Source of the DNA: CAZKNJ01 sp964554185
GTDB lineage: Bacteria; 4484-113
Assembly: GCA_964554185.1 (NCBI GenBank)
Contig: CAZKNJ010000010.1
Span: forward strand, 1-60,447
Direction of reading: 5' to 3'
DNA: 60,447 nucleotides
This document shows, in pieces, positions 1-9,438 of the stretch. Under the pieces are notes generated by a model. It searched no databases, was not told the DNA's origin, and saw only the letters and a list, made by a program, of their open reading frames with translations. How positions within the stretch are numbered: the first letter of the stretch is position 1; each line of letters opens with the position of its first letter. Made by a program: the position numbers and the translations under genes.

Positions 1-12
1 CGCCCCGAAGCG

Positions 13-1155
13 CTAGTCTTCAATGCGCTCGATGTTGGCGCGGGGGACTATCGCGGCGGTGCCGTCCTCAAACTCGACTTCCAGCACGCGCACCTTGGTT
101 TCGCTTTCCACCCGCACCAGCGCCGGCGTGAGCTCCTTCACCTTGCCGATCTGGCCGAAGTAGGGCTCGCGGATGACGCGGATGTGGTCGCCGATCTGCA
201 CCGCCTGCGCGGCTACCTCCCGCTCGATGGAGGTGGAGATGGCGCTCCATTCTGCGCGCGGGAAGGGGATGATAATCTCCGGGCGGATGACGCCCGCGCG
301 GATCTGGGTGGCGCCGGAAAGCGACGCACGGTTGCCCTCCCGCGACTTGAGCAGGCTGAAGGTCTTCTGCGCCATCGGTATCTCGCCGAAGCCCTCGGTC
401 ATCACCAGCGTCAGGCCCAGCTCTTCGTGGCCGGTGATGGCGACGCCCAGGTCGTAGCCCAGAATCTCGCGCACGTCCTTGTCGTGAAAGCCGCCGACTA
501 TCACGCCTTTCACGCCGAGTTCGCGCGCCTGGTCAAAGGCCTCACGGGTGAAGTGGCGTCCGCCAATCAGCAGCTTGCCCTGGTGCTCGGGCTTGAGCTT
601 GTCCGCCGTGAGCACCTGGTCCGGCGAATCCACCGCGGCCGCCAGCTCGCCCCAGACCTCGCCGCCGATGCCGAAGATGCCCTGCACGAACGACGCGTAG
701 GTTTCCAGCCGCACGCCCTCGTGCTCAATCACGCCGGTGATGCGCCCGTCAAAGTAGGCGTGCACCTGCACCGGCTGCGGCGGCTCGCGCAGCACCATCT
801 GGCCGGTTATCTCGGAGACGCTTTCCACCACGCCATCGGTGGGCGCCTTGATGACCGTGCGCAGGAACGCGAGCCCGAAGAGCGGCTTGTTCTGCGCCAG
901 CGGCGTGCCCTTGGTGAACTTCTCGCCTTCCTTGACCAGCATGTAGTCGCGGATTTCGCTTGGCTCAATGCCGATCTGGTTGACCACGTTGACGATGGTC
1001 ACGGGGCCGGGCAGCAGCGTCTTGGCGACCACGTCCTCCGCGCGGACTTCGTCGCCCACGTTGACGAGCACGTCGCCCTTGAGGGGCAGGGTGCGTTCCC
1101 GCTCAATCCGCGCTTTTTCAGTTACCCGGAGACCGGGCGTGTAGGCATGCGCCAC
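13..1155 (-). CDS. Barrel-sandwich and KOW domain protein, function unknown
   Basis: The product has 380 residues. Residues about 25-125 carry two glycine-rich turns (GDVLVNVGDEV and KAPTDGVV) like the barrel-sandwich fold of biotinyl/lipoyl or RnfC-type domains, but there is no lipoyl or biotinyl lysine motif. Residues about 320-347 read like a KOW/NusG-type beta barrel (GDHIRVIREPYFGQIGKV). No signal peptide or membrane segment is visible. The GTG start at 1155 follows a good GGAGGT Shine-Dalgarno. It is the last gene of the run that contains the GlmL/MutL homologue, 45 bases after the membrane protein gene, so the two probably share a transcript. The domain reading is by eye, and I do not recognise a named function. 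Confidence 0.85.
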   Translation of the reverse strand: MAHAYTPGLRVTEKARIERERTLPLKGDVLVNVGDEVRAEDVVAKTLLPGPVTIVNVVNQIGIEPSEIRDYMLVKEGEKFTKGTPLAQNKPLFGLAFLRTVIKAPTDGVVESVSEITGQMVLREPPQPVQVHAYFDGRITGVIEHEGVRLETYASFVQGIFGIGGEVWGELAAAVDSPDQVLTADKLKPEHQGKLLIGGRHFTREAFDQARELGVKGVIVGGFHDKDVREILGYDLGVAITGHEELGLTLVMTEGFGEIPMAQKTFSLLKSREGNRASLSGATQIRAGVIRPEIIIPFPRAEWSAISTSIEREVAAQAVQIGDHIRVIREPYFGQIGKVKELTPALVRVESETKVRVLEVEFEDGTAAIVPRANIERIED

Positions 1156-1200
1156 AGCAAATTACCTCCATATCAGCCAGCAGCGGCTTCGGTTCCGCTG

Positions 1201-1998
1201 CTACTTCAGCGTCATTTCATCGTCGCTCGGTGGCGGTGGCGGCGGGGGCGTATAGGACGGTGCCGCCGCGGCCATCGCCTCACGCGCCGGCGGGAACAGC
1301 GCGTAGTACAGCGTCCAAATGCACAGGAAGGCGAAGGGCATCAGGAGAAAGACATCGACCAAGCCACCCAGGACAGGAATCATACCCAGCAGCGAACCGA
1401 CTATACCGAAAGCCAGAGCCAGCACAATGATAACACCGAGCACTGACCAGAAGTCCGCCATCACGCGCTTCCAGGATGCGCTCATCGCGCTGATAGCATC
1501 CATGTCCTTGTCAATCACAAGGAGATAGGACTGCGACCAGACGACGGCCAGGAAGATTCCCGGGACGATCAAGAGACAGGACGCGAGGCCGACGAGGATG
1601 CCCAGAATAATTGCCAGCAAGATGAGGTTACCCAGTTTGCGAAACTGCGAGAACAGGTCGCCAAACTCCGGGGAGCCCCCGGCTAGGATCATCTTAAGGC
1701 CATTGGCATAGCCTGCGTACCAGCCGATTAGCGCGATCATCACGATAATGTAGACGATAATGAACAGGAAAAGCGTGCCTCCTGCAAGCCCGGCAAACAG
1801 CTGGCTGGCTTCCTTTCCGCCTGAAGCCCCGGCCATTAGCATAGTAAAGAAGGCTCCCCCGAGGATAAGCATGATCGGGATCATCGCAATCACGATACCG
1901 ATGAAGTAGAACAACGTGAAGAGCATCACTTTGCCGATATTCTCGGCAAAGGCCTTCCACCCATTGCTGAAAACAGGACCAACTCCAAGTTCAAACAT
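1201..1998 (-). CDS. Polytopic membrane protein, YciC/DUF975-like
   Basis: This 265-residue protein has about six hydrophobic segments. Between them lies a cytoplasmic signature (DAISAMSASWKRVM) resembling the YciC/DUF975 and glycerophosphodiesterase-membrane-domain families. The C-terminal tail is proline-rich, with seven prolines followed by acidic residues. I start it at the ATG at 1998, because AAAGGGGGA lies 7-8 bases before it; an ATG 13 codons upstream has no such site. It lies between the GlmL homologue and the KOW protein on the same strand. Base composition is a little lower in GC than its neighbours. The role is unknown; the family is usually linked to membrane integrity or transport. 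Confidence 0.85.
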   Translation of the reverse strand: MFELGVGPVFSNGWKAFAENIGKVMLFTLFYFIGIVIAMIPIMLILGGAFFTMLMAGASGGKEASQLFAGLAGGTLFLFIIVYIIVMIALIGWYAGYANGLKMILAGGSPEFGDLFSQFRKLGNLILLAIILGILVGLASCLLIVPGIFLAVVWSQSYLLVIDKDMDAISAMSASWKRVMADFWSVLGVIIVLALAFGIVGSLLGMIPVLGGLVDVFLLMPFAFLCIWTLYYALFPPAREAMAAAAPSYTPPPPPPPSDDEMTLK

Positions 1999-2044
1999 GA
2001 TGTAGTCCCCCTTTGTTTCTTTCACCGAAAAACACAACCCCCCG

Positions 2045-3901
2045 TTACCTTACGTCGGTGATCCCCGAAAGGTCCGGATATGCATTCATCGCCTCAAACC
2101 ACGAAAGCAGCTGATTGCGCCGCTCCTCGTGATTCTCGGATAAGTATAGCGGACGGCCGCGGCCGTCCAGCACCACGCCGACAACTCCACCATAGACATG
2201 CGCCTTGACAGTATGGCCGCGGCCTTGCCCTAGGTCAAACGCGCGCGTCGGATTTATCTCCGCCTCGGCGGTTTCGCCCACAGCGAGCTTGGGGAAGAGC
2301 TTGAGCTCGCCAAAGCGCAGCTCGCCCTCGTCGGTGCTGCCGTCGGGCCACTTGAACTTGTAGGTGCAGACGCGATCGCCCGGGCGCGCCGTGCCGATGG
2401 GCACCACTGCCGACCCCAGGTATATCATACAGTCGCGGTCGAACACCTGGGTCGCTGCGTCCTCGTGCACCTGCGAGAGAACGCCCAGGTGCGGCATCAT
2501 GAAGATACTGTCCACCGCCAGGATGGTGAACGCCTCCGGCAGGAACGCGTCCAGCATCATCAGCATGGCCTGGTGGCGGCGCGGCGCGTGGCTGAGCACT
2601 CCGCCGGAGCCCACAAGCAGGTCCAGGTCCAGCATCTTGATGAAGCTCTCGCCCGAGGCCCCCTGGGTGAAGGTGTCGGAGATACCGCGCGCCTGCTGCA
2701 CGCCCTTCAGGCCCACCGCCAGGCTCTTATGCTGCAGAAAGGCCATGCGCAATGCCTCACGCGCCAGCCCGTGCTCAATTACGAGTGAGGACAGCGCCTG
2801 CGGGATGGTGGTGGGGCGGATCATCTTGTTTTTTATCTGGTTGCGCAGCCACATCTCGGGCACGTCAAACGGCACCCAGCGCATCACCTTATCAAAGCCA
2901 GCCTCAGCCAGCACATTGCTCACGGAGTAGCTCATGCCCAGGTTGGCGGAGACGCTGCGGTTGAACAGCCGATGCTCCTCAACCTTGAAGTCGCTGAAGA
3001 CGTCGGTGGTGGCTCCGCCTATATCCACACCGATAACGTTCATATCTTTCTTGCGGGCGATGGTGCGCATGATGAGCCCCATGGCCGCCGGCGTGGGCAT
3101 GATAGGCGCGCCTACCCAGTCCATCAGCTTGTTGTAGCCCGGCGCCTGCGCCATCACGTGCTCTTCAAACAGGTCTTGAATCTTCGCGCGTGCCGGAAAC
3201 AGGTTCTCGCGCTCCAGGGTGGGGCGGATGTTGTCGGTCACCGTGAGCGCGGTTTTCTTCTCCAGCGTGTCCCTGACCTTTTCACGGGCTTCGATGTTGC
3301 CTGCGTAAATGATGGGAAGCTGGTAAGTGATACCGAGGCGCGGCTTAGGGTCGGCGGCCGATATGAGCTCCGCCATCTCCACGACATGGCTCACGGTTCC
3401 GCCGTCCACGCCGCCGCTCAGGAGTATCATATCCGGGCGCAGCCGCCGGATGCGCTCGATGCGCTGATGAGGCAGTCTGCCATCATTGCTCGCGAGCACA
3501 TCCATCACAATCGCGCCGGCGCCCAGAGCGGCGCGCTGCGCGCTTTCCCCGGTCATGGACAGCACAACCCCTGCCACCATCATCTGCAGGCCGCCGCCGG
3601 CTGAGCTGGTGCTGATGTAAACATCCACTCCCCGGTTGCCTGCGGAGGGGTAGATGATGTCGCCGTTATCGTCCAGGATGGTGCGGCCGGAAAGCTCCTC
3701 CACCTCCTGTATGGAGTTCTGCACGCCCTTGGTGACGTCCTCAAAAGGTGCTTCAACCGTGGTGGGAGCTTCGCCGCGGAAGGTCTGCCGGAATCCCTCG
3801 TCCTTCTTCTCAATAAGGATGCATTTCGTGGTCGTGCTGCCGCAGTCAGTTGCGATGATAACCCTGATGTCTTCAGGGTTAAACTTCGTGTACTCCTTCA
3901 T
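2045..3901 (-). CDS. GlmL/MutL-family ASKHA ATPase (glutamate mutase accessory-type)
   Basis: The product has 618 residues of the GlmL (MutL) family, related to the activators or chaperones of coenzyme-B12 glutamate mutase and not to mismatch-repair MutL. The ASKHA nucleotide-binding motifs are clear: phosphate-1 near the N terminus (DCGSTTTKCILIEK), phosphate-2 in mid-protein (GVDIGGATTDVF) and an adenosine-type glycine motif (LLVGSGGVLSHAP). It is longer than the roughly 460 residues I expect for clostridial GlmL. The extra C-terminal part (about 510-618) looks like a small beta domain. The ATG follows GGAGG and overlaps the stop of the upstream gene by four bases (ATGA), so translation is probably coupled. 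No glutamate mutase E or S subunit gene is nearby. Confidence 0.9.
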   Translation of the reverse strand: MKEYTKFNPEDIRVIIATDCGSTTTKCILIEKKDEGFRQTFRGEAPTTVEAPFEDVTKGVQNSIQEVEELSGRTILDDNGDIIYPSAGNRGVDVYISTSSAGGGLQMMVAGVVLSMTGESAQRAALGAGAIVMDVLASNDGRLPHQRIERIRRLRPDMILLSGGVDGGTVSHVVEMAELISAADPKPRLGITYQLPIIYAGNIEAREKVRDTLEKKTALTVTDNIRPTLERENLFPARAKIQDLFEEHVMAQAPGYNKLMDWVGAPIMPTPAAMGLIMRTIARKKDMNVIGVDIGGATTDVFSDFKVEEHRLFNRSVSANLGMSYSVSNVLAEAGFDKVMRWVPFDVPEMWLRNQIKNKMIRPTTIPQALSSLVIEHGLAREALRMAFLQHKSLAVGLKGVQQARGISDTFTQGASGESFIKMLDLDLLVGSGGVLSHAPRRHQAMLMMLDAFLPEAFTILAVDSIFMMPHLGVLSQVHEDAATQVFDRDCMIYLGSAVVPIGTARPGDRVCTYKFKWPDGSTDEGELRFGELKLFPKLAVGETAEAEINPTRAFDLGQGRGHTVKAHVYGGVVGVVLDGRGRPLYLSENHEERRNQLLSWFEAMNAYPDLSGITDVR

Positions 3902-4344
3902 GAATTCGAATCCTCCGGGGTGTCCTTGCGCGTAATGGGGCCGTCGTCCTGGAGTTGGCGTTCGATTCTAACAATAAGGGCTTCTATTGAAGCCCGTTTC
4001 TCCAGAACCTCTTGGACACGGCTATAGAATCTAACATCTACGCTGAATCCAAGCAAGGGGGCCGAGGCCATATTGACCGTCTCGGTGGCGATTCCCAGCA
4101 GAGGCTTGAAGAACAGCATGACCTGGGAGCCTACGAAGTTGAGCGGCTTGACGCTTTCCAGGAACATAATCGCCGGCACCGCCATATGCATCTTGACCAC
4201 CCGGTTGGCCAACTGCTCCAGAGTCTCCAACTCCTCGGGCGACAACTCGTCCTCCGTGCCCTTCTCCACGGCGAAGGCCACGCTGAACCACTCCTGGAAC
4301 CGCCGCAGGAAGCTCTTCTTATTGCTTGATTCGTTCTCTGGCAT
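3898..4344 (-). CDS. Conserved hypothetical protein beside GlmL
   Basis: The product has 148 residues. It has a basic, aromatic N terminus (KKSFLRRFQEWFSVAF), an acidic stretch, then a hydrophobic middle (about 50-100) with the recognisable phrase ESVKPLNFVGSQVMLFF, and a charged helical C terminus. The middle may be amphipathic or peripheral to the membrane; it is not a clean transmembrane helix. It overlaps the upstream gene by 26 bases and the GlmL gene by 4 bases, which argues for coupled translation and a shared job with GlmL. No Shine-Dalgarno is obvious. I do not recognise a function. Confidence 0.8.
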   Translation of the reverse strand: MPENESSNKKSFLRRFQEWFSVAFAVEKGTEDELSPEELETLEQLANRVVKMHMAVPAIMFLESVKPLNFVGSQVMLFFKPLLGIATETVNMASAPLLGFSVDVRFYSRVQEVLEKRASIEALIVRIERQLQDDGPITRKDTPEDSNS

Positions 4345-4750
4345 ATGAAGCTACTTCTTCACGATTTCCCGCGAAAAGGAGAAAGTGTCCCCGGAAAGGG
4401 TCCAATCCCGAGGGTTTGGGCATTGATGTGAGGAATACTCCGTTTTGGTGCACATAGCAGTTGCGGTAGTGCTCCCAGCGCCGGAAGTTGCGGGTACCGA
4501 GGAAGAACACGGTTACCCCATCCGCGTCAAACCGGTATGAGATGGGTACGAGCATTGATAACGTAGCACCAAACATGAAAACGAGGGCCAACAGAACAAA
4601 GACCTTCTCCGGAAAGGTGAAATACACGACAGCAGCGACGGCGAAGTTCACGGCGAGAAGCGCCCAGGTTCTGCCGGGACGCGCCCGCCATGGGTCGTAG
4701 CGCCACCGTAGCAAGTCCTTGTCCACCACTGTTGCCTTCTGGGAGTCCAT
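4319..4750 (-). CDS. Small membrane protein with PH-like C-terminal domain
   Basis: The product has 143 residues. Two adjacent hydrophobic segments (about 28-68) are followed by about 70 residues of beta-rich sequence (YRFDADGVTVFFLGTRNFRR onward) that resembles the bacterial PH-like domains often found behind a two-helix membrane hairpin. It starts 20 bases after the aconitase stop and overlaps the next gene by 26 bases, so it appears to link aconitase to the GlmL set in one transcript. No clear Shine-Dalgarno is seen. The PH-like reading is an inference from pattern; no enzyme motif is present. Confidence 0.8.
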   Translation of the reverse strand: MDSQKATVVDKDLLRWRYDPWRARPGRTWALLAVNFAVAAVVYFTFPEKVFVLLALVFMFGATLSMLVPISYRFDADGVTVFFLGTRNFRRWEHYRNCYVHQNGVFLTSMPKPSGLDPFRGHFLLFAGNREEVASYARERIKQ

Positions 4751-4770
4751 CGTTTACGCCGGGTTGCGAA

Positions 4771-6711
4771 TCAAGGCTTGCTCCCGCTCATCTCCTGGCG
4801 TGTGAAGTTCAGCTTGCCGCCCGCCAGCACTATTTCCACTTCGCGGGGGCTGAGATCGTGGGTGCACTCAATCTCCTTGCCCGAGGTCAGGTTCTTGACC
4901 ATTACCTTGCGGCCAGACTTCAACTGGTTGCGCACACTTGGGATGAGGAGCTCGTCGCCCTGCGCAATCCCGTCATAGTCGCCCGGGCTCGCGAGGATGA
5001 GCGGCACAATGCCGAAGTTAATGAGATTCGCGCGGTGGATACGCGCATAGCTCTTTACAATCTTGGCGCGCACGCCCAGATAGGCCGGGGCCAGGCCGGC
5101 GTGCTCCCGGCTGCTTCCCTGCCCGTAGTTGGCTCCGCCGACAATCAACCCTCCGCCTTCAGCCTTCGCGCGCGCAGCGAACTGGGGATCGATCCCTTCG
5201 TACACGAATTCAGCGATGCCGGGGATATTGCTGCGGAAGGGCAGCACCTTCGCGCCCGCGGGCATGATGTGGTCGGTCGTGATGTTGTCGCCGACCTTCA
5301 GCAGCACCTTGCCGCGGATCTCCTCCCCCAGCGCCTCTTTGAGCTGTAACGGGATGATGTTCGGCCCGCGGACGATTTCTACTGGTGTTCCCGGTGGAGG
5401 AGGCTGGATGATGCTGCGGTCGTCAACGAGGAACTTCGCCGGATACTCAATCCGCGGGTACTCGCCCAGCGACCTCGGGTCGGTTATCTCGCCGGTCAGG
5501 GCGGCCGCCGCCGCCACCTCGGGGCTGCAAAGGAAAACCTGCGCATCCTTGGTGCCGCTGCGGCCCTCAAAGTTGCGGTTGAACGTGCGGACGGTCACGC
5601 CGCCGGAAGGCGGAGCCTGTCCCATGCCGATGCACGGCCCGCAGGCGCACTCAATCACCCTCGCGCCCGCCGATACAATATCAAACAGGCTGCCGTCTTG
5701 CGCCATCATCGCCAGAACCTGCTTGCTGCCGGGACTCACCGCCAGGCTGACGCCCTCGGCGACATGCTTTCCCTTCAGCAGTGCCGCCAGTATGTGCATA
5801 TCGCGGTAGGAGCTGTTGGTGCAAGAACCAACACAGACCTGGTTGACTTTCAGCCCCGCAACCTCCGTGACGGGAACCACCCGGTCGGGCATGTGGGGCT
5901 GGGCGATGAGCGGGAGAAGCTGGCTGAGATCAATCTCTACCACTTCGTCGTAGGCAGCATCCGGGTCTGCCGCAAGCTCGCGGAAGTCGTTCTCACGCTC
6001 CTGTGCCGTCAAGAAGGCCATTGAAACCTGGTCAACTGGGAAAACACTGGTGGTGGCGCCCAGTTCCGCGCCCATATTGGTGATGGTTGCCCGCGACGGA
6101 ACATCCAGGTTGGCCACTCCCGGGCCGAAGTACTCCATAACCCGGCCGACGCCGCCTTTCACGGTCAAGCGGCGTAACACCTCAAGTATCACGTCCTTAG
6201 CCGACACCCAATCGGGTAGGAGGCCCACGAGCTTGACCCCAACTACTTTGGGGCATGGCAGGTAGAATGGCCCGCCCGCCATCGCTACGGCGACATCAAG
6301 CCCGCCCGCTCCCATGGCGATCATCCCCAGGCCGCCGGCGGTCGGAGTGTGTGAATCGCTTCCCAGCAGAGTTCCGCCAGGCTTGGCGAAACGCTCAAGG
6401 TGAACCTGATGGCAGATCCCGTTGCCCGGGCGCGAGAAACGCAAGCCGTATCTGGCGGCCACCGTCTGCAAGTACCGGTGGTCGTCAGCATTACGGAAAT
6501 CCGATTGGAGCGTATTGTGGTCCACATACGAGACTGACAAGTCGGTTTTCACCCGGTCAACACCGAGCGCCTCAAACTGCAAGTAGGCCATGGTGCCGGT
6601 GGCATCTTGCGTGAGCGTTTGGTCGATGCGCAGCCCGATCTCGGTGCCAGGCTTCATCTCGCCAGCCACCAGGTGGTCTGTGAGTATCTTTTGTGTGAGG
6701 TTCTGTCCCAT
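4771..6711 (-). CDS. acn: Aconitate hydratase
   Basis: This enzyme interconverts citrate and isocitrate in the TCA cycle. At 646 residues it belongs to the shorter bacterial aconitase group found in many anaerobes. The three [4Fe-4S] ligands are visible as C297 (in CVGSCTNSS) and C357/C360 (in CACGPCIGMG). Active-site blocks are present (GSDSHTPTAGGLG, and YGQGSSREHAGLAP in the C-terminal swivel domain). The ATG at 6711 has GAGGG about ten bases upstream, and a promoter with both -35 and -10 lies just before it. The gene is first in a run of six minus-strand genes ending with the GlmL/KOW set. Confidence 0.97.
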   Translation of the reverse strand: MGQNLTQKILTDHLVAGEMKPGTEIGLRIDQTLTQDATGTMAYLQFEALGVDRVKTDLSVSYVDHNTLQSDFRNADDHRYLQTVAARYGLRFSRPGNGICHQVHLERFAKPGGTLLGSDSHTPTAGGLGMIAMGAGGLDVAVAMAGGPFYLPCPKVVGVKLVGLLPDWVSAKDVILEVLRRLTVKGGVGRVMEYFGPGVANLDVPSRATITNMGAELGATTSVFPVDQVSMAFLTAQERENDFRELAADPDAAYDEVVEIDLSQLLPLIAQPHMPDRVVPVTEVAGLKVNQVCVGSCTNSSYRDMHILAALLKGKHVAEGVSLAVSPGSKQVLAMMAQDGSLFDIVSAGARVIECACGPCIGMGQAPPSGGVTVRTFNRNFEGRSGTKDAQVFLCSPEVAAAAALTGEITDPRSLGEYPRIEYPAKFLVDDRSIIQPPPPGTPVEIVRGPNIIPLQLKEALGEEIRGKVLLKVGDNITTDHIMPAGAKVLPFRSNIPGIAEFVYEGIDPQFAARAKAEGGGLIVGGANYGQGSSREHAGLAPAYLGVRAKIVKSYARIHRANLINFGIVPLILASPGDYDGIAQGDELLIPSVRNQLKSGRKVMVKNLTSGKEIECTHDLSPREVEIVLAGGKLNFTRQEMSGSKP

Positions 6712-6752
6712 CAGAAGAAATCCCTCGGCAGGTCTGGATTTACAGCCCGACT

Positions 6753-6781
6753 ATTATAGGGGCGGAGCCGCTCGGGGGCAA
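6753..6781 (-). promoter_or_regulatory. acn promoter (-35 TTGCCC, -10 TATAAT)
   Basis: Read on the minus strand, TTGCCC (6781-6776), a 17-base spacer and TATAAT (6758-6753) lie before acn. The start codon is 41 bases past the -10, so the transcript has a leader with room for the GAGGG ribosome site. This is one of the few promoters here with a recognisable -35. Confidence 0.7.
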
Positions 6782-6824
6782 GGAACGCCGCCGCTGTGAT
6801 AAACTAACGATTGGCAGATCAGCC

Positions 6825-9431
6825 GTGAGAAACCGCGTACTAATCGGCATCATTGTGCTGCTCGCCCTGCTTGAGGCTGGCTTGGTTTACTTCGGCCACC
6901 GGCTAGTTGAGGACAGCGTCTATTCGCATTACTTAGAAATGGAGAAGAACACCAGCTACATGTCGGTGGTGACATTTGAGACTATTCTCAACACCACGAT
7001 TCGCCAGATGAAAATGCTGGCGGATGATCCCGACATCATCCTGATGACTCCGGCTGGCAAGTCCAAGCTTTCCAACGTTCCTTCGATGATTGGTGAAGCC
7101 GTAGGCAGCGTGAACCGGCTGGACCGTGAATTCCGCATTATCTATACATACCCGACGAATGATGCGGTGATAGGCGTAAACGTGAGCGAGGGCGAGCACA
7201 ACATCGAGCTGCGGCGCACGCGCGAGCCGGTGTTGGGCGAGCCCTTCCGCGCGGTGCACGGGTATTACGCCCTCCCGGTGGTACAGCCAGTGTTCCGTTC
7301 GGGGAGTTTTGACGGCGCGCTGAACATACTGCTCAAGATGTCCTGGCTCAACAGCGTGTTCTGGGACCCGGTCAGCAAGCAGGACGAAGAAGGAGTGGCG
7401 GCCTTGCTGTCGGAGGACGGGCGCGTCCTCTGGTGCCAGGGGCCCCTTAAGCCGGACATCAGGTTTGACGAGGAGACCATGCGGGTGTCCGGCGGCAAGG
7501 CCATCTCCGATTTGATATCTGACCCCGGATTCCGCTCGCCGGTGGCGCTGCACACCAGGCTGCCCGGGCTTGAGGAAAGATGGATAGTAGGCATAACGCC
7601 GATTGCAGTTGCGGGAAAGCACTGGTTCCTGGTGAGCGGCATCAGCGATGATGCGTTGAGCGGCGCGCTTGCGCGCTACCGCGGAATGATACTGATGGGA
7701 GCGCTGGTTGTGGTGCTGCTGGGAGTGCTCCTTGCGCTTTTCCTTGCTGGTGCCCGCCGTCAGTACATCGTTGCCGAGGAGCGCGCCAGCCTGGCGGACA
7801 AGTTCGAGTCTGACCTCCTTCAGCGGACGGAGGAGCTGGCGTATGCCAAGCAGCAGCTTGAGCAGCACGCGCGCGGGCTTGAGCAAAAGGTCGAGCATAG
7901 CGCCAAGCAGCTGGTTGAAAGCGAGATTTTCTACCGCCAGATAGTGGACAACGTTGAGACGATAATCTTCCTTATTGACAAGGGCAAGCTGGTGTTCGCC
8001 AACCCCGCTTTCGCCAGGTCGCTCATGGTCGATTCCGCCAGCGGATACCGCGGAAGCGAGTTCCTCCACTTAGTCAACGAGGATTCGCGCCAGGTTTTCC
8101 TGGGCGCCCTGGCTAAGCTGAGCGAAGGCCGTACCAGCACCGACCTGAACCAGCTTGAGGTAGTCACGGAATCCGGAGATATCCGCATCTGGAACGGCTC
8201 AGTGAAGCGTCTGGAGACCTGGGACCCTCAACGTTTTATGGGCTTTTTCCGGGACGTCACTGAGCAGAAGCACATGGAGCAGCAGGTGCTCCAGTCCCAG
8301 AAGCTGGAGAGCGTCGGGCGGCTGGCAGGGGGTGTGGCGCACGATTTCAACAATATCCTCGCCGGCATTTTCGGAAACCTCGCACTGCTGCGCGAGCAGT
8401 TCCGCTTTGACGCTTCCGAGGAAGAGACGACCAAGCTCATTGACACAATTGACACCGCCGCGCGCCGTGCGGCCGATCTCACGCGAAAGTTGCTTTTCTT
8501 CAGCCGCAAAGAAACCGAAGACCGCAAGCTCATTGACCTGAAGCAGGCAATCGACGAAGTCGGCGCACTGCTGCGAACGACGATGGGCGAAAGTATCGAC
8601 TACCAGGTAAGCGTCTGCGACGAAGACCTCAGGGTGCTGGCCAATTCCACGGAACTGCAGCAGGTCCTGCTGAACCTGTGCATCAATGCGCTGGAGGCTA
8701 TGCCTGGAGGAGGTCTGCTCCAGGTACTTGCCGCGAGAGCCAAGGCCGGAGACGATGCAAACCTGTCGCTTAGCGTGCCCGCCGACACGGAGTTTGCGCG
8801 CATCCGCGTAACTGATACAGGCAGCGGCATCAATCCCTCGGTGATGGACAAGATCTTTGAGCCGTTCTTCACTACGAAGCCGATGGGAAAAGGGACAGGT
8901 TTGGGTTTGTCCATCGCCTACCATGTAATAAACAAGCAAGGCGGCACGATTGTGGTCGACTCGGACTGGGGCCGGGGAAGCGTTTTCAGCGTGTATCTCC
9001 CGTTAGCTACAGAAACGGGCGAAGCAGTTGAAGCCGCGGGAACCTACGTGTATCCGGATTTCGCCGGTGCCGCACCGATGCTGGTAGTGGACGACGAGGA
9101 AATGATCACCTCGCCGGTGAAGCGTTTCTTTGAGCGGTACAATCTCACCGTCCATGTCGCTAACGACGGAGTGGAGGCGATTGAGGAGTTCAAGAAGCGC
9201 CAGCACGAAATCGGCCTCGTGCTCATCGACAACCGCATGCCGAAGCTCAGCGGGATTGAAGCCTTCTCTATCATTCACCAACTGAACCCGAGCGCCATCG
9301 GTGTGTTGATGACCGGATTCGGCGAGGATCTGAGGAGCAGTGAGTACCTGCGGTTAGGGTTCTCCGAGGTGATGCAGAAGCCGTTCAGCTTTGAGGATCT
9401 GGCGAAGACGCTGGAGCGGTACTTGCTCTAA
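6825..9431 (+). CDS. Hybrid sensor histidine kinase (extracytoplasmic sensor-PAS-HisKA-HATPase-REC)
   Basis: The product has 868 residues. A transmembrane helix (about 5-25) and a second (about 290-310) enclose a roughly 260-residue outer domain that looks like a double Cache sensor. A coiled coil (about 320-375) leads to a PAS domain (about 375-490). The HisKA box has H506 (GGVAHDFNN), and the ATPase domain shows N and G boxes (NALEAM, DTGSGI, GKGTGLGLS). The C-terminal receiver domain has acidic pocket VDDEE and phospho-acceptor D802 (LIDNRMP). There is no output domain and no partner regulator nearby, so the signal must pass by phosphotransfer to a distant protein. The start is GTG with no clear Shine-Dalgarno. 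It is divergent from acn. Confidence 0.93.
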   Translation: MRNRVLIGIIVLLALLEAGLVYFGHRLVEDSVYSHYLEMEKNTSYMSVVTFETILNTTIRQMKMLADDPDIILMTPAGKSKLSNVPSMIGEAVGSVNRLDREFRIIYTYPTNDAVIGVNVSEGEHNIELRRTREPVLGEPFRAVHGYYALPVVQPVFRSGSFDGALNILLKMSWLNSVFWDPVSKQDEEGVAALLSEDGRVLWCQGPLKPDIRFDEETMRVSGGKAISDLISDPGFRSPVALHTRLPGLEERWIVGITPIAVAGKHWFLVSGISDDALSGALARYRGMILMGALVVVLLGVLLALFLAGARRQYIVAEERASLADKFESDLLQRTEELAYAKQQLEQHARGLEQKVEHSAKQLVESEIFYRQIVDNVETIIFLIDKGKLVFANPAFARSLMVDSASGYRGSEFLHLVNEDSRQVFLGALAKLSEGRTSTDLNQLEVVTESGDIRIWNGSVKRLETWDPQRFMGFFRDVTEQKHMEQQVLQSQKLESVGRLAGGVAHDFNNILAGIFGNLALLREQFRFDASEEETTKLIDTIDTAARRAADLTRKLLFFSRKETEDRKLIDLKQAIDEVGALLRTTMGESIDYQVSVCDEDLRVLANSTELQQVLLNLCINALEAMPGGGLLQVLAARAKAGDDANLSLSVPADTEFARIRVTDTGSGINPSVMDKIFEPFFTTKPMGKGTGLGLSIAYHVINKQGGTIVVDSDWGRGSVFSVYLPLATETGEAVEAAGTYVYPDFAGAAPMLVVDDEEMITSPVKRFFERYNLTVHVANDGVEAIEEFKKRQHEIGLVLIDNRMPKLSGIEAFSIIHQLNPSAIGVLMTGFGEDLRSSEYLRLGFSEVMQKPFSFEDLAKTLERYLL

Positions 9432-9438
9432 CCTGCGT

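Noticed and set aside
184..1446. A 420-codon plus-strand frame opposite the KOW protein
   Set aside because: Antisense shadow crossing two genes, with low-complexity His/Arg/Ala sequence and no ribosome site. The same holds for similar frames at 15590-16651, 36316-37620 and 55319-56320.
2045..3901. DNA mismatch repair MutL
   Set aside because: The name MutL is shared, but the motifs are ASKHA phosphate loops, not the GHKL ATPase of mismatch repair; it is the GlmL type.
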